Positions 1-8,708 of a stretch of DNA of 64,000 nucleotides are shown piece after piece. This stretch comes from UBA4416 sp036676295 (GTDB taxonomy: Bacteria; Bacteroidota; Bacteroidia; B-17B0; Aurantibacillaceae): NCBI GenBank assembly GCA_036676295.1, contig JAKFDE010000016.1, positions 186,001 through 250,000 of the forward strand, written 5' to 3'. Each line of letters starts with the position of its first letter. Position 1 is the stretch's first letter. The position numbers were made by a program, and so were the translations under genes. The notes beneath the pieces were generated by a model. The model worked only from the letters and a program-made list of their open reading frames with translations, ran no database searches and was not told where the DNA came from.

Positions 1-838
1 GGTAATTAACCATAAACGATCCGTTCTTTTTCTTTTTACTAAAAGGTCCTTCTGCGCCAAGCTCAAATCCATTGAAACCAACCATTCCTAAAAATTCATA
101 CTTCTCATTATTACCGGTACGCATTTTCAGGTCGAACACACCGGCTGTTGCATTCCCATAGTCTGCCGGAAAAGCTCCACTCATAAAATCAGAATTATCT
201 AACGTATTATTATTTAAAATACTGATTGGTCCACCGGATGAACCCATACTCCCAAAGTGATTGGGATTAGGAATATCCAATCCATTCAATCGCCATAAAA
301 TTCCTAAGGGAGAGTTTCCTCTGATGATGATATCATTTCTACTGTCGTTAGCACCGCTCACTCCCGCAAAATTAGCAGCCATACGAGCGGGATCTCCTCT
401 GCTACCTGCATAACGATTTGCTTCTTCGGTACTAAATACACGCGAACTTACCGTGGCCATTTTATTATTGGTTTTGGTTTTATCGATCTCCGATGATACA
501 ATAACTTCCTGACCTTGCACAGCATTTTCTTCCAACTCTACATTCAAAACCGTTTCTTTTCCGCTGGTTAATACAACCGTAGCAAATTTTTCTTTGTAAC
601 TGATCAATGAAATTTTTAATTGTATACGTCCTAAACCAATATTCTCCAAACGAAATTTTCCATTTTCATCTGTAGTCGTTGCTTTGATAGGATCTGTATT
701 TACGATACTAACTACTGCACCCGGCAAAGGACTCTGCGTTTGTTTATCCAATATCGTACCGCGAATGGTTTGAGTAAGTTCTTGAGAAAATAGAACCTGA
801 GCAGAGAATACCAAAAAAAGGAAGTATATTTTTTGCAT
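1..838 (-). CDS. TonB-dependent receptor, N-terminal part (truncated by window edge)
   Basis: I translated this from the ATG at 838; no stop codon is reached before the window edge, so only about 279 N-terminal residues are seen. Residues 1-18 are a signal peptide (MQKIYFLFLVFSAQVLFSQ). Residues about 22-105 are a carboxypeptidase-like regulatory (CarbopepD_reg) beta-sandwich, beginning RGTILDKQTQSPLPGAVV. After it comes a plug domain with the typical RGNSPLGILWRLNGLDIPNP stretch. This architecture is common for Bacteroidota outer-membrane TonB receptors; the substrate cannot be told from this part. It starts 18 bp after the upstream SDR gene on the same strand, so it may be co-transcribed with mqnC and the SDR. 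Confidence 0.88.
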   Translation of the reverse strand, partial: MQKIYFLFLVFSAQVLFSQELTQTIRGTILDKQTQSPLPGAVVSIVNTDPIKATTTDENGKFRLENIGLGRIQLKISLISYKEKFATVVLTSGKETVLNVELEENAVQGQEVIVSSEIDKTKTNNKMATVSSRVFSTEEANRYAGSRGDPARMAANFAGVSGANDSRNDIIIRGNSPLGILWRLNGLDIPNPNHFGSMGSSGGPISILNNNTLDNSDFMSGAFPADYGNATAGVFDLKMRTGNNEKYEFLGMVGFNGFELGAEGPFSKKKKNGSFMVNY

Positions 839-856
839 AGATCTTATCAAACTAAA

Positions 857-1540
857 TTAAGGCGTAGACGAAGATACCGGTAATATTTTTCCGTTATAAT
901 ACAGATGACCTTTTAATGCAAAGTCGTAAATATATTCCGCCATCTGAACCGGCTTTAATGGTGCCTGATAACCAGGGAAAGCTTCTTCCAGCATTTCAGT
1001 TTGAACAGCACCCAGTGCCAAACAGTTAACCGATATATTTTTGTCTTTAAATTCTTCCGCTAAACATTCTGTTAAGCCTGTGATGGCTGCTTTAGAAGAA
1101 CTATAGGCCGTTAAACCGGGAAATTTAGCTGTGCCCTGAAAACCACCCATACTACTAATGTTTACAACATGTGCTTTTGAATGTCTGCCTAACAAATGCA
1201 TTAATTGTTGGGTTAAATAAAATGGCGCCAACACATTTACTTTGTAAACGATCTCCAACTCCTGGTAATCTATTTTTTCAAATGGTTTGTTAACGATGCT
1301 TCCTGCATTATGGATTACTACATCAATGGTATCTACTTTTGATTTGATGAATGCTACTGCTTTATCGATACTCTCCGTAGAAGTCAGGTCCGTTGCTATG
1401 ATCTGTAAATTAGGGTAAGTTAATGTTTCAAGTGTTTCCGTATTTCTGGTTAAACAAAATACGTTATGATTGTTTTTCAAAAACAATTGAGCGGTTTCAA
1501 AACCAATGCCTCTACTTGCTCCTGTAATAATAATATTCAT
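857..1540 (-). CDS. Short-chain dehydrogenase/reductase (SDR family)
   Basis: A 227-residue classical SDR, predicted to be a cytoplasmic NAD(P)-dependent oxidoreductase. Visible motifs are the nucleotide-binding TGASRGIG (6-13), NAG (78-80), the structural Asn in KVNV (near 102), catalytic Ser in NISS (127-130) and YSSSK (Tyr146, Lys150). The length is slightly short but complete for the family. It begins 12 bp downstream of mqnC and ends 18 bp before the TonB receptor, suggesting one transcript. The substrate is unknown; nothing in the sequence ties it to menaquinone synthesis apart from position. Confidence 0.9.
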   Translation of the reverse strand: MNIIITGASRGIGFETAQLFLKNNHNVFCLTRNTETLETLTYPNLQIIATDLTSTESIDKAVAFIKSKVDTIDVVIHNAGSIVNKPFEKIDYQELEIVYKVNVLAPFYLTQQLMHLLGRHSKAHVVNISSMGGFQGTAKFPGLTAYSSSKAAITGLTECLAEEFKDKNISVNCLALGAVQTEMLEEAFPGYQAPLKPVQMAEYIYDFALKGHLYYNGKILPVSSSTP

Positions 1541-1552
1541 TGAATAATATAT

Positions 1553-2686
1553 TTAATAATTAACAACTTGTTCTTCGATCTCAGCAGGTAACTCACGTTC
1601 GCCATACTGTTGGTTTCTTAATTGAGGTTCAAAACCTGCTTCTTTAATTGCATCCTGAATCGTTTTGTAAGTAAAACGATGTGGAGCTCCTGCAGCACTC
1701 ACTACATTTTCCTCGATCATGATACTACCAAAATCGTTAGCACCACCGTGCAAACATATTTCGGCTGTTTGCTTACCAACTGTTAACCAGGAAGCTTGTA
1801 TGTTCTCTATATTTGGTAACATGATACGGCTTAGAGCTAGCATACGAATGTATTCATCAGAACTCACATTATTAGAGATCCCTTTAATGCGTTTCAATAA
1901 AGTGCCATCATCCTGAAATGGCCAAGGAATAAAGGCTAAGAATCCTTTGGCATCTTTTGGTTTTTCTGATTGCACTTCACGCAACCATACTAAATGTTCA
2001 AAACGTTCATAGATCGTTTCTACATGACCAAACATCATGGTAGCCGATGTGGTAATATTTAATTGATGACATGCACGCATCACATCCAACCATTCGCGTC
2101 CTGTACATTTTCCTTTAGAAATTAAACGACGCACACGATCATTTAAAATTTCGGCTCCAGCTCCGGGCAAGCTATCCATTCCGGCTTCCACTAAGGCTTT
2201 TAAAACTTCGGTATGAGTCGATTTTTCGAGCTTCGTGATATGTGCTATTTCGGGTGGCCCTAGTGCGTGTAATTTTATTTGTGGAAACAGTTTTTTAATT
2301 TCTTTAAATAGATTCACATAAAAACTTAATCCTAGATCCGGATGATGTCCACCTTGAAGCAATAATTGATCTCCACCATATTTAATAGTTTCGGCAATTT
2401 TCACTTTATAAGTTTCTATGTCGGTAATATATGCTTCAGCATGACCAGGAATGCGATAAAAATTACAGAATTTACAATTGGCAATACACACATTGGTGGT
2501 ATTCAAATTTCTATCTATTTGCCAGGTAACTTTTTTAGAGTTATGCTTTTTGATATTTCGAATTTCATTAGCAACAAACATCAACTCTGCTGTTGGTGCT
2601 TGCTCATATAAAAACACACCTTCCTCAATGGATAAAAATTCAAGGTTTAAAGCGCGTTTTAAAAGTGATTGAACAGTCATTTTCAT
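1553..2686 (-). CDS. mqnC: Cyclic dehypoxanthinyl futalosine synthase (radical SAM, MqnC)
   Basis: A 377-residue radical SAM enzyme that would convert dehypoxanthinyl futalosine to the cyclic form in the futalosine menaquinone pathway. The CX3CX2C cluster is C67, C71, C74 (NVCIANCKFCNF), preceded by the DRNLNTTNVC context that is typical of MqnC rather than of MqnE. The segments LLLQGGHHPDLG and LHALGPPEI also match the CofH/MqnC branch. An alternative start two codons in (MTVQSL) is possible. mqnD and mqnB lie 5-7 kb away on the same strand, supporting the pathway; mqnA and mqnE are not in the window. Confidence 0.88.
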   Translation of the reverse strand: MKMTVQSLLKRALNLEFLSIEEGVFLYEQAPTAELMFVANEIRNIKKHNSKKVTWQIDRNLNTTNVCIANCKFCNFYRIPGHAEAYITDIETYKVKIAETIKYGGDQLLLQGGHHPDLGLSFYVNLFKEIKKLFPQIKLHALGPPEIAHITKLEKSTHTEVLKALVEAGMDSLPGAGAEILNDRVRRLISKGKCTGREWLDVMRACHQLNITTSATMMFGHVETIYERFEHLVWLREVQSEKPKDAKGFLAFIPWPFQDDGTLLKRIKGISNNVSSDEYIRMLALSRIMLPNIENIQASWLTVGKQTAEICLHGGANDFGSIMIEENVVSAAGAPHRFTYKTIQDAIKEAGFEPQLRNQQYGERELPAEIEEQVVNY

Positions 2687-2700
2687 TTTGTTTTACTATG

Positions 2701-2731
2701 TAAAAGTACAGTTTATATATCTAAACAAAAA
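2701..2731 (-). promoter_or_regulatory. Candidate Bacteroidota-type promoter for mqnC
   Basis: On the minus strand TTTTTG (2731-2726) is followed after 17 nt by TACTTTTA (2708-2701), one mismatch from the TAnnTTTG minus-7 consensus. It sits about 15 bp upstream of the mqnC ATG. Assigned by eye. Confidence 0.4.
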
Positions 2732-2839
2732 GTCTGATTTTAGGTTTAAATAACTGATTTTTAATAGGTTTTGTCTTGCAAAAACGTTAATGTAACAAAT
2801 TGTACATTTTGGCGTTATATTCACAAATACTCCTAAAAT

Positions 2840-3697
2840 ATGTCTAAAATTAACTTATACATCCTATTTCTTTTTATCTGCTGTATTCAAAATTCAATCA
2901 GTGCTCAAAGGACATCTTCATTTGAACTGTTTTTCGAAACAAATAGCTTTCAATTATCCTCTGATCAACAAATTAAACTTCAAGATCATCTCAAAAAACT
3001 AGATACAGTTAGTATATCCGAAATTTCAATTTCAGGTTACTGCGATGATATTGGCTCAAAAAATTACAATGAAATTTTATCATTCAAAAGAGCCAATTAC
3101 ATCAAAGATCTATTATTGACACAAAACATAAACCAAACACTGATTAAGCAACCTACAGGAAAAGGAGAATTGGCATTGAGTGAAGACGATCATATTATTG
3201 AACAGAGAACCTTTAACAGAAGAGCGGAAGTAAATATCCATTACAACCTTAAAGAGAAAAAAGAAAATAAACCGGTTGCAATCGTTCAAAATCCCATTGA
3301 AAAAAAGGAGAGTAAATTATCTGATGATCAAAAAATAGGAGACAAGATCACTCTTGAAAATATTTTGTTTTATGGTGGCAGACATGTTTTACTTCCTGAA
3401 TCGTATGATGATCTGGAAATTCTTACCTCTACTTTACTGGAAAAGAAAAAATACCACATTGTAATTCTCGGCCACATCTGTTGTGTACATGATGGAGAAG
3501 ATGGACAAGATTTTGATACCGGACAAAAGAATCTATCTGTTGCCAGAGCAAAAATGATCTATGAGTACTTAATTAAAAATGGAGTAAGTGCAGAACGATT
3601 ATCCTACAAAGGAATGAAGGCAGATTACCCTACCGGACTTGGTGATAAAATGGACCGTCGGGTAGAAATAGAAATTACAAAAATTGTAGGTGAGTAA
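2840..3697 (+). CDS. Secreted protein with two tandem OmpA-like domains
   Basis: A 285-residue protein with a signal peptide (residues 1-22, ending ISAQ). Two OmpA_C-type peptidoglycan-binding modules follow, at about 27-133 and 168-285, separated by a Lys/Glu-rich linker. The first carries the family pattern G-Y-C-D-D...KRA and ends with FNRRAEVNI; the second ends with MDRRVEIEI and carries the unusual insert CCVHDGEDG. There is no beta-barrel segment, so it is probably a periplasmic peptidoglycan-associated protein. It stands alone between two minus-strand genes. Function beyond cell-wall anchoring is not evident. Confidence 0.82.
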   Translation: MSKINLYILFLFICCIQNSISAQRTSSFELFFETNSFQLSSDQQIKLQDHLKKLDTVSISEISISGYCDDIGSKNYNEILSFKRANYIKDLLLTQNINQTLIKQPTGKGELALSEDDHIIEQRTFNRRAEVNIHYNLKEKKENKPVAIVQNPIEKKESKLSDDQKIGDKITLENILFYGGRHVLLPESYDDLEILTSTLLEKKKYHIVILGHICCVHDGEDGQDFDTGQKNLSVARAKMIYEYLIKNGVSAERLSYKGMKADYPTGLGDKMDRRVEIEITKIVGE

Positions 3698-3706
3698 TCC
3701 TAACAA

Positions 3707-4873
3707 TTACGATAACTTCTGATAGGTTTGCCACCAACGATCCGGAATGTCATTATTAACAGCTAATTCATAATCTTTATAAGAACATGGTAGTAAAGTG
3801 TGACGTTCGAATTTCAAGCCTTTCGTTGGAGGGTATGGAATTTCCATCCACCAGCGATCGCTCTTTTTACTTTTAAAGAAATTGATCTCGTATTTTTCTT
3901 CTTCTAATACCACATGAAATTTAACGTACTCAGGATTTGTGCGAGAAGGAAAATCACTCTTACGCCCGTAAAACCCATCCATAAAACACCAGATCATTTG
4001 TGCTGCTAAATGAACCGTTTTATCCTGGATATCATACTCCGGATTAATTTCATAAATACCAATAGACGATAATTTATCATTCATCCCCGCGTAACGTAAC
4101 ATCTGACAAGCTTCTTCAGAATAGAATCCATTAGGCGAAGCATTAGGATTAGCCGGAGCATCGCTGTGTTTAATAGCAGAAATGTCAAAGCTAAACATAT
4201 CCGCATGGCGGATAACAGGTTCAGCTTCTTCAATGGCATCACGCACTTGTCCTAAACGATACGCATCAAAATATAATTTGTTCATCATCTCCAAGGCCGT
4301 TGGATCTACCAGATAAGTTTGATATCCGATGTTACTATAATTGAATAAAAAATTGGGCTGATGTAAAATGATCTTTCCTAAGTAAGCTGTGTTCGTTGTA
4401 TCTTCTTCAGGGTTACCCATATCAAAAGTAGAATCAACGGTAACTACATTGATAGTTTGCTCCAGTTTTTCATATCCTAAAAACTGGGCGTAAGTCAGAT
4501 CCTGACTACCTCCTAAAATTATTGGAATAACATTGTTTCTGATCAAAAAATCAACCGTCGATTTCAATGCGTAATATGTATCTTCTACGTCGTGTCCCGG
4601 CAGAATATTTCCCAGATCAACGATGCGTGGAGAAAAACTTCCGGGGTATAATTTATAAAAATACTCTCTTACCTTATCGGGTGCTTTCGCGCAACCAAAA
4701 TTATTGTGAGCTCTTCTATCTTCACAAACACCAACTATTGCCATATCAATGTCTTTTAATTCCGGAAAATTTGAGCTTCCCGAATAAACATGAATAAAAT
4801 TTCCGATCTGATTTTCAGCATAAGAATTTTTATCAAATTCGATTGGCGTAAAAAAGTGTTGTATGTCGCTCAT
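3707..4873 (-). CDS. Arginase/formimidoylglutamase-fold protein with degenerate metal site
   Basis: A 388-residue ureohydrolase-fold protein. The three metal-binding motifs of arginases are recognisable but altered: GGSQDL at 121-126 in place of GGDHS, VDSTFD at 146-151 in place of DAHxD, and SFDIS at 228-232 in place of SxDxD. At least three of six manganese ligands are therefore replaced. The segment DAPANPNASPNGF and the C-terminal extension (about 310-388, with WW pairs at 341 and 380) belong to a Bacteroidota-specific branch usually annotated as arginase or formimidoylglutamase. Catalysis as an arginase is doubtful; a non-enzymatic or altered role is an inference. It stands alone on its strand. 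Confidence 0.78.
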   Translation of the reverse strand: MSDIQHFFTPIEFDKNSYAENQIGNFIHVYSGSSNFPELKDIDMAIVGVCEDRRAHNNFGCAKAPDKVREYFYKLYPGSFSPRIVDLGNILPGHDVEDTYYALKSTVDFLIRNNVIPIILGGSQDLTYAQFLGYEKLEQTINVVTVDSTFDMGNPEEDTTNTAYLGKIILHQPNFLFNYSNIGYQTYLVDPTALEMMNKLYFDAYRLGQVRDAIEEAEPVIRHADMFSFDISAIKHSDAPANPNASPNGFYSEEACQMLRYAGMNDKLSSIGIYEINPEYDIQDKTVHLAAQMIWCFMDGFYGRKSDFPSRTNPEYVKFHVVLEEEKYEINFFKSKKSDRWWMEIPYPPTKGLKFERHTLLPCSYKDYELAVNNDIPDRWWQTYQKLS

Positions 4874-4990
4874 AATGGATTAAATCAAATAGTTATAACA
4901 GAATAAATTTATTTATTAAGCCTAAAACTAATTCAATATAAAGTCAAACTTATTAACGAACTCGGGTTAGTAGAAATGAAAATTTGTCAC

Positions 4991-5012
4991 TTTTGCAGAA
5001 TTTTCTGTAAAA
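4991..5012. promoter_or_regulatory. Imperfect palindrome, possible activator site upstream of hsp20
   Basis: TTTTGCAGAA (4991-5000) and TTCTGTAAAA (5003-5012) are inverted repeats with one mismatch and a 2-nt centre. It lies about 74 bp upstream of the GG of the sigma54-like element, a usual distance for an enhancer-binding protein site. The binding factor is unknown. Confidence 0.35.
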
Positions 5013-5072
5013 ATTTCATCTACTAAAACTGTTCAACAAACAAAAAATGTCAAAATTTCAATGCAAAAAGGC

Positions 5073-5088
5073 TTGGCACAGGACTTGA
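5073..5088 (+). promoter_or_regulatory. Sigma54-like (-24/-12) promoter for hsp20
   Basis: TTGGCAC-A-GGAC-TTGA matches the RpoN consensus TTGGCACG-N4-TTGC with the exact 10-nt spacing between the GG and the minus-12 G; the last C is A here. It leaves a leader of roughly 90 nt before the hsp20 start. No sigma70-type TAnnTTTG element was seen closer to the gene. Confidence 0.45.
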
Positions 5089-5189
5089 TCTCCCGTGAAT
5101 GATCGCGATCGTACTTAAAAAACTCAAATGTTTAACCCGCTCGAGCCAATTAAACATAAGGTTTTGAGCACAAAAAAAGGAGGATTATT

Positions 5190-5657
5190 ATGTTATCAGT
5201 AATTAAAAAAACCGGAAACGAAAAAAACTCAATGTTCCCTGATTTTCCATCATTATTTGATGATGTATTAACAAGAGATCTGTTCGGTATGCCTTCCAGA
5301 CGTTTATTAAACACCAATACTATTCCGTCTGTGAATGTGAAAGAAACGGATGAAGCTTTTGAACTTGAAATGGCAGCGCCCGGAATGGACAAAAAAGATT
5401 TTAAAATTGAATTACAACAAGATAGATTGATCATATCTGCAGAACGCGAAATTTCTAATGAAGAAAAAGATGAAAAAAATCGTTTTTCCAGAAAAGAATT
5501 TAGTTATGAATCTTTCAGCAGATCGTTTAATATATCTGAAAACATAGTAGATACAAACGCCATCTCTGCCAATTACAAAAATGGTATTCTGAACATTATA
5601 GTACCAAAAAAAGAAAAGTCATCATTAAATAATGTCAAGAGAATTGAGATTTCGTAA
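5190..5657 (+). CDS. Small heat-shock protein, Hsp20/alpha-crystallin family
   Basis: A 155-residue ATP-independent holdase chaperone, cytoplasmic. The alpha-crystallin domain spans about 46-142, starting SVNVKETDEAFELEMAAPGM and ending with the family signature ANYKNGILNIIVPK. The C-terminal I-x-I anchoring motif is present (RIEIS). The start is fixed by a full Shine-Dalgarno AAAGGAGGA at 5176-5184, which is unusual in Bacteroidota where such sites are generally weak or absent. Upstream lies a sigma54-like promoter and a palindrome. A strong GC-rich terminator follows directly. The expression signals look unlike those of the neighbours, but codon use looks ordinary. Confidence 0.93.
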   Translation: MLSVIKKTGNEKNSMFPDFPSLFDDVLTRDLFGMPSRRLLNTNTIPSVNVKETDEAFELEMAAPGMDKKDFKIELQQDRLIISAEREISNEEKDEKNRFSRKEFSYESFSRSFNISENIVDTNAISANYKNGILNIIVPKKEKSSLNNVKRIEIS

Positions 5658-5659
5658 AT

Positions 5660-5695
5660 AAAAGAGGCGGGCTAAGCCCGCCTCTTTTATTTTAT
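5660..5695. terminator. Bidirectional rho-independent terminator
   Basis: A perfect stem AAAAGAGGCGGGC/GCCCGCCTCTTTT flanked by T-rich sequence on the plus side and A-rich sequence on the minus side, placed between the convergent hsp20 and M13 peptidase genes. Confidence 0.9.
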
Positions 5696-5712
5696 TTTTT
5701 CTTATTAAAAAA

Positions 5713-7728
5713 CTACCAAATATTTACGCGCTTATCAGCAGGACGGTACATACCATCTCCTTCTTTAACACCAAAGGCTTCATAAAATTCAGTCATGTTA
5801 CTTAATGGACCAACTGCTCTGAAATTACCCGGAGCATGAGGGTTAGTAGCGATCATTTGCTTTAAATAAGCATCACGCATTAAGGTTTTCCAACCTTGAG
5901 CCCAAGCAATAAAGAAACGTTGTTCACCTGTAAATCCAGCCATGACAGGAGATTTTGCTCCATTCAATGATTTCTTATAAGCATAATACGACATTGTTAA
6001 GCCTCCAAGATCGGCAATATTTTCTCCTTGTGTCAACTCACCATTTACATGTAACGTATCAATGGCTTTATATGCATCAAACTGCTCAATGATCAATTTC
6101 GTTTTATCAGTAAAATTTTTGTAATCAGTTTCTGTCCACCACATTTTTAAATTACCATCCGCATCAAACTGAGAACCCTGATCATCAAAACCGTGTGTTA
6201 ACTCATGACCAATGATAGAACCCATTACACCATAGTTATACGCATCATCTGCTTTTGGATCAAAAAATGGTACTTGCATAATTCCTGCAGGGAAAGCAAT
6301 TTCATTAGATGTTGGATTGTAGTAAGCATTAACTGTTGGCGGAGTCATACCCCACTCCATTCTGTCAACCGGTTTACCAATTTTGTTCAACATACGGTTA
6401 TACTGAAATGTACTTCCATTAGAAACATTTTTCCAAAAAGATTCATTAGTAATCACTAATGGTGTATAATCGATCCATTTATCAGGGAAACCAATTTTAC
6501 GAATGATCTTGTCTAATTTTAATTGTGCTTGTGTTTTAGTTTCGGCACTCATCCAATCACGGGTATTGATACGTTCTCTGTATGAAGCGATCAAATTATC
6601 GATCATGGTATTCACACGTTTTTTAGAATCAGCGTTGAAGTATTGTTCCACATATAACTGACCTAAAGCTTCACCTAACACTCCATCTGTAGATGCTTGA
6701 ATTCTTTTGTAACGGGCTTTCATTTGTTTTTTACCCGACAACACCGTTCCGTTAAATTTAAAACTCTCATTTACAAACTTGCTGGATAAATAAGGCGCTG
6801 CTTCAGCAACTAATTTCCATTTTAAAAATATTTTCCATTCGGCAATAGAAACCGAATTGATAATAGTATTTAATCCTTCATAATACTTTGGCTGATTAAC
6901 AATAATATTGTCAGGCGTTTTAGTTCCCATATTCACAAAGTAAATATCCCAGTTCACGTTAGGAACTGTTTTCACTAATTCTGCTTTAGTGAAAGGATTA
7001 TATTGTTTTTGAGGGTCTCTTTGTTCTACAGCATTTTGACTATTCTTTGCTAATTCTGTTTCAATTTTTAAAATTGTTTTAGCATTAGCCGTTGCTGATT
7101 CGGGATAATTCCCTAAACACTCAAACATACGAGCAATATGCGCTTCATACTCTTTTTTTACAGATTCATATTGTGGTTCAAAATAAAAATCCTTATCAGG
7201 TAAGCCCATTCCGGTTTGTGCCAAATAACAAGCATTTTCATTGCTATTCTTAAAATCAGAATACACGTAAAAACCGATCATTCCGCTAACACCCTTTTTA
7301 TTAAGCTTAGCCGTTACTTTCAACAGATCATCATTCGTTTTAATCAGATCGATCATTGCCAAATCAGCGCTAATTGGTTTAATACCATCTTTATCTGCTT
7401 TCACAGAGTCCATTCCTACGTTATAAAAATCTCTGATCTTTTGTGCATTGGTACCCGGCGCTGCTTTTGTATCTTTTGAAACATTTGCTAATAACGCTTT
7501 TAAATTGGCAGTATTCCCTTCATGAATTTCATTAAAACTTCCCCAACTACCATCACTCGCCGGTATTTGTTGTGTCTTTAACCATTTACCATTGGCAAAT
7601 TTATAAATATCATGTTTCGGACTCGCGCTTGAGTCAATATAAGAAAGGTTAATTCCGGGAGTCAAATTCTGAGAAAAAGAATGTGATGCCATCACTAATG
7701 CCACCGAAGAGATCAAAAATTTATTCAT
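5713..7728 (-). CDS. M13 family zinc metallopeptidase (PepO/neprilysin-like)
   Basis: A 671-residue secreted endopeptidase. Residues 1-20 form a signal peptide (ending HSFSQ). The mature protein begins with the M13 N-terminal helical domain. Catalytic features are the substrate-binding NAYYNP (467-472), zinc motif HELTH (508-512) and the third ligand Glu in GENIADLGG (about E569). The C-terminus VNIW resembles the conserved family end. The length matches bacterial PepO proteins. It is monocistronic, with the shared terminator at 5660-5695 downstream. It probably acts in the periplasm or at the surface on peptides. Confidence 0.93.
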   Translation of the reverse strand: MNKFLISSVALVMASHSFSQNLTPGINLSYIDSSASPKHDIYKFANGKWLKTQQIPASDGSWGSFNEIHEGNTANLKALLANVSKDTKAAPGTNAQKIRDFYNVGMDSVKADKDGIKPISADLAMIDLIKTNDDLLKVTAKLNKKGVSGMIGFYVYSDFKNSNENACYLAQTGMGLPDKDFYFEPQYESVKKEYEAHIARMFECLGNYPESATANAKTILKIETELAKNSQNAVEQRDPQKQYNPFTKAELVKTVPNVNWDIYFVNMGTKTPDNIIVNQPKYYEGLNTIINSVSIAEWKIFLKWKLVAEAAPYLSSKFVNESFKFNGTVLSGKKQMKARYKRIQASTDGVLGEALGQLYVEQYFNADSKKRVNTMIDNLIASYRERINTRDWMSAETKTQAQLKLDKIIRKIGFPDKWIDYTPLVITNESFWKNVSNGSTFQYNRMLNKIGKPVDRMEWGMTPPTVNAYYNPTSNEIAFPAGIMQVPFFDPKADDAYNYGVMGSIIGHELTHGFDDQGSQFDADGNLKMWWTETDYKNFTDKTKLIIEQFDAYKAIDTLHVNGELTQGENIADLGGLTMSYYAYKKSLNGAKSPVMAGFTGEQRFFIAWAQGWKTLMRDAYLKQMIATNPHAPGNFRAVGPLSNMTEFYEAFGVKEGDGMYRPADKRVNIW

Positions 7729-7820
7729 GTCTTAATTGTATTTTTAGTAAAAGTAAAAGGAAAAATGATGTATCAAAACTTTATAGGATAAAAAGCTGAA
7801 ATACTTGATAAATGGAAAAA

Positions 7821-8651
7821 TCAGCCGACGAAAATATTCTCAGGCTTTGATTTCAATAATTTCACCTCCAACGCCTTATCAAATAGTAACTGTACGGCGT
7901 TTTTACCAACGGTTCCCAAATCAACAGAAAACTGGTTTACATACAGATCAATATGTTTTTTCATCACCTCCTGGCTCATTTCCTGAGCGTGTTGTTTTAC
8001 AAAATCCATACAGCTTTCCGGATTAGCAAAAGCAAACTCTACACTTTGTTTAATTAAGCTATCGATTGTTTTCTGAAGTTTAAGATCCATGCTTCGTTTT
8101 ACTACAATACCACCTAATGGAATTGGTGCATGGATCAGACTTTCCCAAAACTCTCCCAGATCGGCAATTTTCTCTAAGCCTTTTTCCTGATAGGTAAATC
8201 TGTTTTCATGGATCAATAAACCGGCATCTACTTTATTTGAGATCACAGCTTCTTCAATATCACTAAATAACAACTCCTGTTTATTTTGTGCTTGAGGATA
8301 AGCCAGCGATAATAAAAAATTGGCCGTGGTGTATTTGCCAGGAATAGCAATATGTGCCTGAGTAATATCCTGAATTTTATGTTTAGAACTTTGAACTAAT
8401 AATGGCCCGCAATTAAACCCTAAAGCACTACCACTATTTAACAAGGCATACTGTTCAGTTAAATATAAAAAGGCATGGTAACTCAATTTTGTAATATCTA
8501 ACTCTTGTTTAAATGCTCTATTATTCAAGGCTTCCACATCTTCCATAACAAGAGTAAAATCAATGCCTTGAGTGTCAATTTTTTTATGCACTAAAGCGTC
8601 AAAAATAAAACAATCATTAGGACAAGGAGAAAAACCAAGGGACAATTTCAT
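7821..8651 (-). CDS. mqnD: 1,4-dihydroxy-6-naphthoate synthase (MqnD)
   Basis: A 276-residue protein of the MqnA/MqnD periplasmic-binding-fold family, cytoplasmic here. It would cleave cyclic dehypoxanthinyl futalosine to 1,4-dihydroxy-6-naphthoate. The diagnostic N-terminal motif SPCPNDCFIFDAL (8-20) is that of MqnD rather than MqnA. The length fits the family. mqnB lies 57 bp upstream on the same strand, so the two probably form an operon, and mqnC is about 5 kb away. A good-confidence call from family motifs. Confidence 0.9.
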   Translation of the reverse strand: MKLSLGFSPCPNDCFIFDALVHKKIDTQGIDFTLVMEDVEALNNRAFKQELDITKLSYHAFLYLTEQYALLNSGSALGFNCGPLLVQSSKHKIQDITQAHIAIPGKYTTANFLLSLAYPQAQNKQELLFSDIEEAVISNKVDAGLLIHENRFTYQEKGLEKIADLGEFWESLIHAPIPLGGIVVKRSMDLKLQKTIDSLIKQSVEFAFANPESCMDFVKQHAQEMSQEVMKKHIDLYVNQFSVDLGTVGKNAVQLLFDKALEVKLLKSKPENIFVG

Positions 8652-8708
8652 GTGTACAAGTTTTGAAAGTGGGAAAGTTACGAAAGTTTAATTTTGATAG
8701 ATCACATA

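Larger units (their letters stand above)
4874..5189. other. 316-bp intergenic control region between arginase-like gene and hsp20
   Basis: No coding potential seen. The left part is AT-rich. The right part (about 5070-5160) is richer in GC than its surroundings and carries a sigma54-like element and a canonical Shine-Dalgarno. A 22-bp imperfect palindrome lies at 4991-5012 and a short perfect palindrome GATCGCGATC at 5101-5110. Confidence 0.6.

Noticed and set aside
5101..5110. Perfect palindrome GATCGCGATC as an operator
   Set aside because: Only ten bases, made of common GATC words, and located downstream of the predicted transcription start; too little to call.
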